DNA of 36,102 bases, from NCBI GenBank assembly GCA_031549185.1, contig JAVBQG010000023.1, positions 1 through 36,102 on the forward strand. Direction: 5' to 3'. The stretch comes from JAVBQG01 sp031549185 (lineage in GTDB: Bacteria > Synergistota > Synergistia > Synergistales > Synergistaceae). The notes under the pieces were generated by a model. It saw only the letters and a list, made by a program, of their open reading frames with translations, searched no databases and was not told the origin of the DNA. The position numbers and the translations under genes were made by a program. Shown one piece after another: positions 1 through 7,099 of the stretch (position 1 is its first letter; each line of letters opens with the position of its first letter).

Positions 1-498
1 ATGGATGTAGATGTCCGGCGTCGGCCACATCACGAGCGGGCTGGTGTCGCGCGAACCGTAGCGGAAGGTGCGGACCGAGCCGTCCTTCAGCGTGAAGTGG
101 ATGCGGCTGGGAGAGGCCTCCTGCGGGAGCGTGTTGGTGAAGCCGCTCGGGTTGCCGTAGGGAACGATGAAGAGCCTTCCCCGTTTGACGTGCGCGTTTT
201 CGAGAAAGAGCACCGCCGACATGTACCCCGACGGATCGGTGGGGTGCGTGCCGCCGAGGACCATCACGCTGCCGCCCGGCTCCTCGCCAGTCTGCACGTA
301 CACCGGCGTGTCCATCCGGCTGCCCTTGAGCCCGTCGAAGTAGTCCGAGAGCATTTTCTTCTCGAAACCGTCCGCGGGGACGACGGGGTCCATCTCCTTG
401 TTCGCGCCGAACTCGCGCCCCGTGACGAAGCAGACGACGAGGGCGAGCGCCAGCAGGAGAAGCGCGGTGTTCCTGGTGCCCTTGAAGTTGAAATTCAT
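1..498 (-). CDS. Succinylglutamate desuccinylase/aspartoacylase-like hydrolase (partial, C-terminus beyond window)
   Basis: The reverse strand reads open from an ATG at 498 to the window edge, giving the first 166 residues. Residues 10-27 form one hydrophobic segment (signal peptide or membrane anchor), so the enzyme probably acts outside the cytoplasm. Around residues 82-120 is the motif VLGGTHPTDPSGY followed by a stretch ending IVPYGNPSGF. This matches the zinc-binding H-x-x-E region and Asn-Pro strand of the M14-like AstE/AspA family, which splits N-acyl amino acids or related amides. Here the usual Glu of HxxE is Asp (HPTD). It is the last visible gene of a minus-strand cassette, 13 bases after the 50-residue membrane protein. 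Family assignment is fairly safe; the substrate is unknown, and the rest of the catalytic site lies outside the window. Confidence 0.75.
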   Translation of the reverse strand, partial: MNFNFKGTRNTALLLLALALVVCFVTGREFGANKEMDPVVPADGFEKKMLSDYFDGLKGSRMDTPVYVQTGEEPGGSVMVLGGTHPTDPSGYMSAVLFLENAHVKRGRLFIVPYGNPSGFTNTLPQEASPSRIHFTLKDGSVRTFRYGSRDTSPLVMWPTPDIYIH

Positions 499-511
499 CC
501 CGCTTCTCCCC

Positions 512-664
512 CTACTTGATCATGAAGAGCCGCAGCAGCAGCGGGATGACCACCAGCGCTGCGGTCGCCTGCTTCCAGAATTCCTTCTCGCGGAAGCAGC
601 AGCGAATCGTCAGGCAGAGCACGATCGCAAGGATTCCCCTGTAGATCAAAGTCATGAACTCCAT
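512..664 (-). CDS. 50-residue membrane protein of the TRAP-like cassette
   Basis: This short reading frame begins at an ATG preceded by a GGGAGG ribosome site and encodes 50 residues. It has a hydrophobic stretch at residues 6-20 (LIYRGILAIVLCLTI), a charged loop (RCCFREKEFWKQ) and a second stretch at 33-48 (ATAALVVIPLLLRLF). Two membrane helices with a basic turn are predicted. It lies between the TRAP-type permease (stop at 678) and the hydrolase (start at 498), with gaps of 13 bases on each side, so it is almost certainly co-transcribed. By position it could replace the small DctQ membrane subunit of classical TRAP systems, but it is much shorter than DctQ (about 160 residues and four helices) and I see no sequence match. 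That role is inference. Confidence 0.7.
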   Translation of the reverse strand: MEFMTLIYRGILAIVLCLTIRCCFREKEFWKQATAALVVIPLLLRLFMIK

Positions 665-677
665 AACGCAGGCCTCC

Positions 678-1976
678 CTAACGTACCAGGGCCGCCAGAG
701 GGTTGGCCCAGACGATGATGCAGATTCCCCAGATCGCGATGGCGACGGCGGGGATCAGACACTGTTTCAAAACTGCGAAATAATCCTTCTCCCCGACGAC
801 CTGGGCGGCGAAGATGCCCGCCAGCGCCGTCGGCGGCACCAGGTCGCCGAGGCCGGAGATGAGCGCGAGTCCCGAGGCGACCATGATCTGGTCCTTGCTC
901 AAGAGCGCCAGGATGAAGGGCACGCCGAGCACCGAGGCCGCGCCGAAGGACGAGATCGCCCCGAAGGCGGGAACGGTGGTCGCGATGGAGAGGTAGAGCA
1001 GCCAGGCCGGAATCGCCAGCGCCGAGACGACGACGAAACCGCGCACCCCCGTGAGCGTCATGATCTGGATGAACATCCCTACGCCCATGAGGATTCCCAG
1101 CACCGGAATCGCGTCGCGCACGGCCTCCGTGGCCGACTCGAGCACATTCCACCGGCGCCCGGTGAGAAAAGCCGAAGCGGCGGCCAGGAGAAACTGCAGC
1201 GGCATTCCCAGCGACGGAAAGACGCCGGGGAAGAGCTGCTCGCCGCCCATCAGCACGATGAGGACAAGAAAGGGGAGAAAAAGCCTTGGCGTCAGGCGGA
1301 CTTTCTCCATGCGGGCAAGTTCCTTCTCCAGTTCGGCCTCGTCGAGACCTTCGCTCCTGCGGAGCGAGGGGACCGCCAGAATTGCGATCACGAAGAACGC
1401 CAGAGGAACGGTGGCAATGAGCAGGGGGATGGCAAAACCGACGTAGGGCATGTCGATGCCGCCGCCGATGATCATGACGGGAATATTGATGGGAGGCGCG
1501 ATCATCCCCAAGATCGCCCCCATCGCGATGAACGCCGCCGTCTTGACCGACGAGACGCCCAAGCGGATCAGCACGGGCGCCACGAGCGCACCGGTGGTGA
1601 GACAGCAGGCCGTCGAGGAGCCCGTCAGCATGCCGGGCAGCATGATGAGAAACATAACGCCGCAGGCGAGCAGCAGCGGAGATTGGCGGAAACGGCGGAT
1701 GATCCAGGCCGCCACCGCCTCCATCAGCCCGATCGACTGCACCACGTTCATGAAGATCATAGCCATGGCAATGATAAGGATCGTGTCAATGTAGCCGAAC
1801 ATCCCCTCGACGAGGTGCCGCAGCGGGAAGCCAGCCCCCGCCAGGACCGCCCCCACGACCGCCGCGGCGGACATGGCGATGGCGATCGGCAGATCGAGCG
1901 CAAAGGCCCCGAAGGCAAACGCTAAGAGCATGGCGAGGGCGTAGAAGCCCTCGGGCCAGAACCATTCCATCGTCAT
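678..1976 (-). CDS. TRAP-type transporter large permease subunit (DctM-like)
   Basis: This 432-residue polytopic protein has about 12 hydrophobic segments. Residues 117-169 hold the DctM/SiaM-family pattern: a small-residue stretch with GSST (119-122), a repeated Ala/Ile-rich helix, and GMIAPPINIPVMI (157-169), equivalent to the G-x-I-x-PP-S/N hairpin of TRAP large subunits and the wider ion-transporter superfamily. It should move a carboxylate-type solute using a sodium or proton gradient. No DctP binding protein or DctQ small subunit is adjacent. Instead a secreted 182-residue protein lies 7 bases upstream, and a 50-residue membrane protein and a hydrolase lie downstream. ATG at 1976 is taken as the start, with a second in-frame ATG at 1970. 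The substrate is unknown; linkage to an N-acyl amino acid hydrolase hints at an amino acid derivative. Confidence 0.85.
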   Translation of the reverse strand: MTMEWFWPEGFYALAMLLAFAFGAFALDLPIAIAMSAAAVVGAVLAGAGFPLRHLVEGMFGYIDTILIIAMAMIFMNVVQSIGLMEAVAAWIIRRFRQSPLLLACGVMFLIMLPGMLTGSSTACCLTTGALVAPVLIRLGVSSVKTAAFIAMGAILGMIAPPINIPVMIIGGGIDMPYVGFAIPLLIATVPLAFFVIAILAVPSLRRSEGLDEAELEKELARMEKVRLTPRLFLPFLVLIVLMGGEQLFPGVFPSLGMPLQFLLAAASAFLTGRRWNVLESATEAVRDAIPVLGILMGVGMFIQIMTLTGVRGFVVVSALAIPAWLLYLSIATTVPAFGAISSFGAASVLGVPFILALLSKDQIMVASGLALISGLGDLVPPTALAGIFAAQVVGEKDYFAVLKQCLIPAVAIAIWGICIIVWANPLAALVR

Positions 1977-1983
1977 GGCAGCG

Positions 1984-2532
1984 TTATTTCGAGACGCCCC
2001 ACTCTTTGAACGCGGCTTCGAGCGGCGTGACGGTGGCCTGGATGTTCTCGACTTCGATCAGCTTGGCGGACGCCGCTTTCGCTTTGCCGAAGATTCCGTC
2101 CTGGTTGCCTGATTTCACCACGATCACGCGGTCGCCGAGACCGGTGACAGCGTTGATGAAGAGATCGGTGAGCGCGCCGCGCCTGCCGTCTCCGCCGACG
2201 TGCATGACCAGGATCTTCATGTTCTTCTTCTTGGCCTCATTGATCAGGCCGACCGCTCGCGCCTTCTCCTGCTCCTTGTCGATGCCCGCCGCGCCAAGAC
2301 CCTTCGAGCTGCCGCCGACGACCGCGATCAGGACCTTCTGCCCTTTGAGCGCGTTGGGTTTCATCAGGGCGTCGTAGTCGGGCTCGATCTTCAGCTTCTT
2401 CATCAGAACCTTAACCATCATGCCGTCCGGGCTCTGTCCGACGGACGTAATCGCCACGTCCGCCGCATTCGCAGCTCCCACTAACACAAACAAACAGACC
2501 AACAGCAGAAACGCAACGATGCCTTTCCTCAT
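1984..2532 (-). CDS. Secreted 182-residue protein, first gene of the TRAP-like cassette (possibly DUF6305)
   Basis: The protein starts at ATG 2532 (MRKGIVAF); an ATG 14 codons upstream is less likely because a G-rich ribosome site (GGGGGTG) stands before 2532. Residues 1-23 form a clean Sec signal peptide ending in ANA, so the mature part starts near ADVAITSVGQSPDG. The mature domain alternates strands and helices (KVLIAVVGG, KILVMHVGG, RVIVVKSG) like a Rossmann-type alpha/beta fold, with a Gly/Ser-rich SVGQSPDGMM loop. It resembles a small family I associate with Synergistota and annotated as DUF6305, but I cannot confirm that here. Its position, secreted and 7 bases upstream of a TRAP permease that lacks a DctP, suggests a solute-binding role; this is inference. 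Confidence 0.8.
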   Translation of the reverse strand: MRKGIVAFLLLVCLFVLVGAANAADVAITSVGQSPDGMMVKVLMKKLKIEPDYDALMKPNALKGQKVLIAVVGGSSKGLGAAGIDKEQEKARAVGLINEAKKKNMKILVMHVGGDGRRGALTDLFINAVTGLGDRVIVVKSGNQDGIFGKAKAASAKLIEVENIQATVTPLEAAFKEWGVSK

Positions 2533-2565
2533 TTGTAACACCCCCGTTAAAGATATGTATCGTAT

Positions 2566-2578
2566 CCGTATCATACGG
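2566..2578. promoter_or_regulatory. Perfect palindrome, candidate operator
   Basis: CCGTATCATACGG is a 13-base perfect palindrome, preceded on the plus strand by a related half (GTATCGTATC). It lies 34-46 bases upstream of the start of the secreted protein at 2532, where the promoter of the TRAP-like cassette should be. The spacing and symmetry fit a dimeric repressor site (GntR or TetR type). No regulator gene lies next to it in the window, so the factor is unknown. Confidence 0.4.
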
Positions 2579-2690
2579 CGATCGGGAAAAACGTCTACTT
2601 TTTAACCTTTTCTCCCACTGAAAAAATTCCGGCGCTTTTCCGCTAGCGACTGATGCAGAAGTTTCCATTCACCGGGCACAAGATCGCCCC

Positions 2691-2890
2691 TATACTGAGG
2701 CGCACGAAAGGCGCGATCGGCCGTGCCCACCTTCGAGGAGCTGGCGAGCGCGTCGATCGGTACGGCGACGCGCCCCCTTCCCCGACGCCCGTCGACAACC
2801 CTACGCCGTCGACCTGTTGCGCCGCCTGGGCATCGACACGCCGGAGAAGCTGCTGGAACAGAGCGACCTCTTCACACGAAATTTTTTGTG
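2691..2890 (+). pseudogene. Decayed gene remnant with promoter and start still visible
   Basis: A TATACT -10 box (2691-2696), 17 bases after a weak TTCACC -35, precedes an AAAGGCG ribosome site and GTG at 2723, which opens MPTFEELA. Coding-like sequence continues only if the frame is changed twice: RVDRYGDAPPSPTPVDNP in a second frame, then PYAVDLLRRLGIDTPEKLL and EQSDLF in a third, ending at a TGA near 2890. The pieces read like one soluble helical protein N-terminus of about 55 residues with two indels. I do not recognise the family. It fills most of the 432-base gap between the divergent TRAP-like cassette and the amidohydrolase gene. Confidence 0.4.
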
Positions 2891-2893
2891 ATC

Positions 2894-2922
2894 TTGATTC
2901 GAAAAACGGCTTGTGTTATATA
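2894..2922 (+). promoter_or_regulatory. Sigma-70-type promoter of the amidohydrolase gene
   Basis: TTGATT at 2894-2899 and TATATA at 2917-2922 are separated by 17 bases in an AT-rich stretch, 43 bases before the ATG at 2965. A GGAGG ribosome site follows at 2953-2957. Confidence 0.5.
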
Positions 2923-2964
2923 CAATCCGTACCCTGTGCGTTGCATACGAACGGAGGTCTGGAT

Positions 2965-4344
2965 ATGAAACGACTCTGCGCGCTGTTCCTCTTCCTGTCG
3001 CTGTTTCTCTGCCTGCTCGGCGACGACGCCCTCGCCGCGCCCGACGTCTACGGCCCGGCGGCAAAACTACCCCACGTCCGCTTTTACAACGGTTCCATCT
3101 GCACCCTAGAGAATGGCGCCAAGGTCTTCCAGGGCGAACTCTGGACGAGCGGCGACCGCGTATTGTACGCCGGCCCCGCCAAAACCGCCAACCTCAAATT
3201 CGACAAGGAGATCGACCTGAAAGGCAACCTCGTCATGCCAGGCTTCAAGAACGGGCACGCCCACTCGCCGATGACCTTCCTGCGCTCCTACGCGGAGGAC
3301 CTGCCGTTGGACCGCTGGCTGAACGAGAAGGTCTTCCCCATGGAGGCGAAGCTCGTCTCCGGGGACATCGGCCCGCTCTACAAGCTGGCTGTGCTCGAGT
3401 ATCTCGCCAGCGGGATCACCGCGGCCTTCGACATGTATATGTTCACCGACGAGATGTGCCGGGCGGCCGCCGAGTGCGGCTTTCGCGGCGTCTTCTGCGG
3501 TTCGCTGAATGACTTCTCGCAGAGCCTGGAGAGCATGGAGCGGCAATACCGCGAGCTCAACGCCTTGAGCCCGCTCGTCAAATACCACCTGGGCTTCCAT
3601 GCAGAGTACACTACCTCGGAGACTCTGCTGAAGGGCGTCGTCGCGCTCTCGAAAAAATACCGCGCGCCGGTCTACTTTCACGGATCGGAGACGGCAAGCG
3701 AGGTACAAGACTGCGTCGAACGACGCGGCATGACGCCAATCGCCTACCTCGATGACCTCGGCATGCTGTCGCGCGGCGGCGGAGTTTTTCACGGCGTCCA
3801 TCTGACGCAGGCGGAGCTGGATATTCTGAGCAGACGCGGCGTCGGCATCGTGACAAACCCCGGCTCCAACTGCAAGCTCTCCAGCGGCGTCGCACCGGTG
3901 ACGAAAATGGTCGAGACGGGGATCTTGGTGGGAATCGGCACCGATGGACCTGCCAGCAACAACGCGCTCGATATGTTCCGCGAGATGTATTTGGCCTCGA
4001 TGTTGCAGAAGGTGATTACAGGGGACCCGACCGCGCTCGGCGCGGAGGAAGCGCTCCTCATGGCGACGCGCGGCAGTGCGCGGATCATGGGCCTCGACGA
4101 CTGCCTCTCGCTCGCCCCAGGCATGCTGGCCGATCTCGTCGTGATCGACTTGAAGCAGCCCAATATGCAGCCGCAGAACGACATCGTGAAAAACCTCGTC
4201 TACGCGAGCGGCAAACAGAACGTGATCCTGACCATGGTTGGCGGCCGTATCCTCTACGAGAACGGCAGATACTACATCGGCGAACGGCCGGAGAATATCT
4301 ATCGAAAAGCGAACGAGATCGTCCGCCGTATCGCGGCACAATAA
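2965..4344 (+). CDS. Amidohydrolase (MtaD/TrzA/AtzB-type deaminase family) with signal peptide
   Basis: This 459-residue protein belongs to the metal-dependent amidohydrolase group that includes 5-methylthioadenosine/S-adenosylhomocysteine deaminases. The metal ligands are visible: His98 and His100 (GHAH), His239 (YFHGSET), His279 (HGVHLT) and Asp327 (GTDGPASNN); the SNCKLSSG loop at 301-308 is typical too. Residues 1-24 form a hydrophobic signal peptide (MKRLCALFLF to DDALA), which is unusual because these deaminases normally work in the cytoplasm. The start is fixed by GGAGG 8 bases upstream. It stands alone between a promoter (2894-2922) and a strong terminator (4377-4420). A periplasmic enzyme acting on imported purine- or pterin-like compounds is plausible; the substrate cannot be read from the sequence. 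Confidence 0.85.
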   Translation: MKRLCALFLFLSLFLCLLGDDALAAPDVYGPAAKLPHVRFYNGSICTLENGAKVFQGELWTSGDRVLYAGPAKTANLKFDKEIDLKGNLVMPGFKNGHAHSPMTFLRSYAEDLPLDRWLNEKVFPMEAKLVSGDIGPLYKLAVLEYLASGITAAFDMYMFTDEMCRAAAECGFRGVFCGSLNDFSQSLESMERQYRELNALSPLVKYHLGFHAEYTTSETLLKGVVALSKKYRAPVYFHGSETASEVQDCVERRGMTPIAYLDDLGMLSRGGGVFHGVHLTQAELDILSRRGVGIVTNPGSNCKLSSGVAPVTKMVETGILVGIGTDGPASNNALDMFREMYLASMLQKVITGDPTALGAEEALLMATRGSARIMGLDDCLSLAPGMLADLVVIDLKQPNMQPQNDIVKNLVYASGKQNVILTMVGGRILYENGRYYIGERPENIYRKANEIVRRIAAQ

Positions 4345-4376
4345 CCCGCCATAACCACGATCGATAACCAACTCCC

Positions 4377-4420
4377 GACAGGGAGCCCTGCAATAAGCAC
4401 CGGGCTCCCTGTCGCTTTTT
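4377..4420 (+). terminator. Intrinsic terminator after the amidohydrolase gene
   Basis: A perfect 12-base stem (GACAGGGAGCCC at 4377-4388 with its complement at 4402-4413) encloses a 13-base loop and is followed by GCTTTTT. Confidence 0.9.
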
Positions 4421-4585
4421 ACGCAGTTTTGCGTTGCATGATTTGCATTTTTTGCCGAATAAAGCATATCGCGATATATTCCATAGAAATACTGAGCCAA
4501 CGCCGCTAGACTCCCTCTCGCGCAATATTATTGTTGAATGCAAAATAACCCCATTCCACTATCACACCATCGAGGGGGGCCTTAA

Positions 4586-6505
4586 ATGGACAATAAAGCG
4601 ACGGCCGGCAACGACTTCAAACCATTCATACCGGCCGACAGGATTATGCCCGAAATCACGCCATTTTCGGTACTTCTGGGTGTGATCGTAGCGGGCGTGT
4701 TCGGCGCGGCAAACGCCTATCTCGGCCTGCGCGTCGGCATGACGATCAGCGCCTCCATCCCCGCCTCGGTCATCTCGATGGGGATCGTCCGCGGCATTCT
4801 GCATCGCGATTCGATCCTGGAGAACAACATGGTGCAGACGATCGGGTCTGCCGGCGACTCGGTCGCGGCGGGATGCGTCTTCACCCTGCCCGCCATCTTT
4901 TTATGGTACAGCCAGTGGGGCATGGGCACCCCCAGCCTGATCGAAATATCCGCCATCGCCGTCTTCGGCGGCATCTTGGGCGTTCTCTTCATGATCCCGT
5001 TGCGCCGGGCGCTGATCGTCAAGGAACACGGCGTCCTGCCCTACCCCGAAGGAACGGCCTGCGCGGACGTCCTGCTCGCGGGCGAACAGGGCGGCGACAG
5101 GGCCAAGACCACGTTCGTCGGCCTGGGCGTGGCCGCGGTCTTCAAGTTCCTCGCCGACGGGATCAAGCTCTTCCCCAGCGAGATCGAGTACGCCTTCAAA
5201 GGCTTCAAAGGCGCGGCCGTCGGCATGGACACGCTGCCGGCGCTGCTGGGCGTCGGGTACATCATCGGCCTCAGGGTCTCGGCTCTCATGCTGAGCGGCG
5301 CCGTGCTGGGCTGGCTCGTCCTGATGCCGGCGATCGCCTACATCGGCGGCGGCGCGACGACGACCATCTTCCCGTCGACGGTGCCGATCTCGCAGATGGA
5401 TCACTGGGCGATCTGGGGAAGCTACCTGCGCTACATCGGCGCCGGGAGCGTCGCATTCGGGGGCTTCGTCAGCCTCATTACGTCGATCCCCCTCCTCTTC
5501 ACCTCCTTCCGCGACGCCATCAAGGGCTACGAGGGCGGCGCGCAGGGGGCCAGCATCCCGCGGACCGACCGCGACCTTCCGCTCAAGATCGTTCTGATCG
5601 GCCTGCTCGTCATCGTGCTGGCCATCGGCATGACGCCGATCATCCCCGTCGGGTTCATGGGGGGCCTGATCATCGCCGTATTCGGCTTCTTCTTCGCCAC
5701 CGTGTCGTCGAGGATCGTGGGCCTGATCGGCTGTGCCAACAACCCGGTCTCCGGCATGACGATCGCCACCCTGATCATCACGGCCTTCATCTTCAAGGCC
5801 ACGGGCAACGACGGACACGCGGGAATGGTGGCCACCGTCACCATCGGAGCGGTCATCTGCGTGGTCGCCTCCAACGCCGGCGACATGTCGCAGGACCTGA
5901 AGACCGGCTTCCTCGTGGGCGCCACGCCCGAGAAACAGCAAATCGGGGAGATCATCGGCGTGCTCAGCTGCTCCGTATTCATCGGGGTCGTCCTGCTGTT
6001 GCTCAACGACGCGTGGGGGTTCGGGTCGCGGGATCTCCCCGCGCCCCAGGCCACGCTGATGAAGCTCGTCGTCGAGGGCGTCATGAGCGGAGATCTCCCC
6101 TGGAGCCTCGTCTTCGTTGGGTTCGGCGTCGGCGCGACGCTGTTCCTTCTGGACATTCCCATCCTTCCCGTCGCCATCGGCCTCTACCTTCCCATCCATC
6201 TGAGCGTCCCCGTCATGGTGGGAGGGTTGGCGCGCGGCTATCTGGACTATCTGGGAAATAAAGCCGAGGAGGGAAGCGCACTTCGAGCGCAGATCGACGA
6301 CAAGACCAACTCCGGCGTGCTCTTCTCGTCCGGCCTGATCGCTGGCGAGGGCCTGATCGGCGTCCTGCTTGCTGTCCTCGCGGCGCTGCACGTCGATATC
6401 ACGGTCCGCAATCTCTTCGGCGCGGCAGCCCCGTTGGTCTCCCTCGCGTTCTTCCTGGGATTGACGCTCTGGCTGCTGAAGGCCTCCCTCTGGAAGAAGG
6501 TGTAG
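4586..6505 (+). CDS. OPT family oligopeptide transporter
   Basis: This 639-residue inner-membrane protein has 14-16 hydrophobic segments. Near residue 75 it has NMVQTIGSAGDSVAAG, the Asn-x-x-Gln-T-x-x-S/A-A-G-x-S pattern typical of bacterial OPT transporters, and LPYPEGTACADVL near residue 151, the matching PYP-G-x-A-C element. OPT proteins import small peptides or metal-peptide chelates driven by protons. The ATG follows a GAGGGGGG ribosome site. The gene is followed after only two bases by a PqqD-like protein, so the two are translated together. A peptide nutrient fits the amino-acid-fermenting habit of the phylum; the exact cargo is unknown. Confidence 0.93.
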   Translation: MDNKATAGNDFKPFIPADRIMPEITPFSVLLGVIVAGVFGAANAYLGLRVGMTISASIPASVISMGIVRGILHRDSILENNMVQTIGSAGDSVAAGCVFTLPAIFLWYSQWGMGTPSLIEISAIAVFGGILGVLFMIPLRRALIVKEHGVLPYPEGTACADVLLAGEQGGDRAKTTFVGLGVAAVFKFLADGIKLFPSEIEYAFKGFKGAAVGMDTLPALLGVGYIIGLRVSALMLSGAVLGWLVLMPAIAYIGGGATTTIFPSTVPISQMDHWAIWGSYLRYIGAGSVAFGGFVSLITSIPLLFTSFRDAIKGYEGGAQGASIPRTDRDLPLKIVLIGLLVIVLAIGMTPIIPVGFMGGLIIAVFGFFFATVSSRIVGLIGCANNPVSGMTIATLIITAFIFKATGNDGHAGMVATVTIGAVICVVASNAGDMSQDLKTGFLVGATPEKQQIGEIIGVLSCSVFIGVVLLLLNDAWGFGSRDLPAPQATLMKLVVEGVMSGDLPWSLVFVGFGVGATLFLLDIPILPVAIGLYLPIHLSVPVMVGGLARGYLDYLGNKAEEGSALRAQIDDKTNSGVLFSSGLIAGEGLIGVLLAVLAALHVDITVRNLFGAAAPLVSLAFFLGLTLWLLKASLWKKV

Positions 6506-6507
6506 GT

Positions 6508-6870
6508 ATGGCGAGAAGACGGCGGGAGAATATGCTGGACCGCGTCCCCGCGAGAAACGGAAGGATCGGCTCGCAGCTCTCGGATGACGGCACGGTTCGG
6601 CTGATCGTGAAGAACGACGGTTTGTTCAAGAATTTTTTGCGGCGCTTCACGCACATTCCCGTCCCGGAGGTCACGACGATCGACCTGGATTTGTACGGTT
6701 CGTTCGTGTGGGGCGCCATCGACGGCAGAAAGGCCATCGGCGAGATCGGAGCGCTGATGAAGGACGAGTTCGGCGCGGAGGTGGAGCCTCTGTACGAACG
6801 GCTGTGCTGGTACGTGAAAATTTTAAGGAACAACGGTTTCGTCGACCTCCTGCGGCAGCGCGAGGCGTAA
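6508..6870 (+). CDS. PqqD-like protein coupled to the OPT transporter
   Basis: This 120-residue soluble protein has the compact winged-helix-like PqqD pattern: strand-rich start (GTVRLIVKND), then LDLYGSFVWGAIDGRKAIGEIGALM at about 65-90, and a C-terminal helix YERLCWYVKILRNNGFVDLL. The D-x-x-G-x-x-V/I-W-x-x-I-D-G-x-x-T/A-I pattern is the PqqD core. PqqD domains bind leader peptides of ribosomally made peptides, but stand-alone copies also occur outside such clusters. It begins two bases after the OPT stop, with AAGAAGGTG as a likely ribosome site inside the end of the OPT gene. No radical-SAM enzyme or precursor peptide is visible nearby, so its job with the transporter is unknown. Confidence 0.75.
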   Translation: MARRRRENMLDRVPARNGRIGSQLSDDGTVRLIVKNDGLFKNFLRRFTHIPVPEVTTIDLDLYGSFVWGAIDGRKAIGEIGALMKDEFGAEVEPLYERLCWYVKILRNNGFVDLLRQREA

Positions 6871-6875
6871 AAGGC

Positions 6876-7019
6876 GACCTCTCCCCCCAGCCCCCTCCCC
6901 CGAAGCGGGGAGGGGGAGAAGAGCGGGAGACAAAGGCAAAGAATTTTGCTCTTCTGTTTTTGTTTTGCTCCCCTCCCTCTCCGCTTTGGGAGAGGGAGGG
7001 CTCGGGGGAGGGAGAGGTC
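6876..7019. repeat. Palindromic intergenic element, copy 1
   Basis: A 144-base element begins GACCTCTCCCC and ends with the complementary GGGAGAGGTC. It holds two internal hairpins: CCCCTCCCC-cgaag-CGGGGAGGGG and CCCTCCCTCTC-cgctttg-GGAGAGGGAGGG, separated by an AT-rich centre. It starts 6 bases after the PqqD stop codon. A second copy with the same design lies at 11215-11359. Such elements may end transcripts or protect their 3' ends. Confidence 0.75.
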
Positions 7020-7099
7020 GGGTCTTGAGGTACAAGAGCCTTTGATGAGTCTGCCAGAGGGCTCTTTCTAAGACAGGCGAAGTCGTATATCATCGATGG

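Noticed and set aside
1..519. Long plus-strand open frame at the left edge
   Set aside because: Its translation is Arg/His/Val-rich without domain likeness, and it is antisense to the hydrolase gene with clear motifs on the minus strand.
654..1925. 423-codon plus-strand frame, very rich in Asp, Arg, Gln and His
   Set aside because: It is the antisense shadow of the TRAP permease; its composition comes from GC-rich hydrophobic codons read backwards.
3106..4500. 464-codon minus-strand frame opposite the amidohydrolase
   Set aside because: No domain or ribosome site, and it covers the terminator of the real gene.
4901..6391. 496-codon minus-strand frame opposite the OPT gene
   Set aside because: Extreme Asp/Glu/Arg/His content and complete overlap with a well-supported transporter.
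6876..7019. CRISPR or miniature transposon with target duplication
   Set aside because: No repeat-spacer periodicity and no clear flanking duplication; described only as a palindromic repeat.
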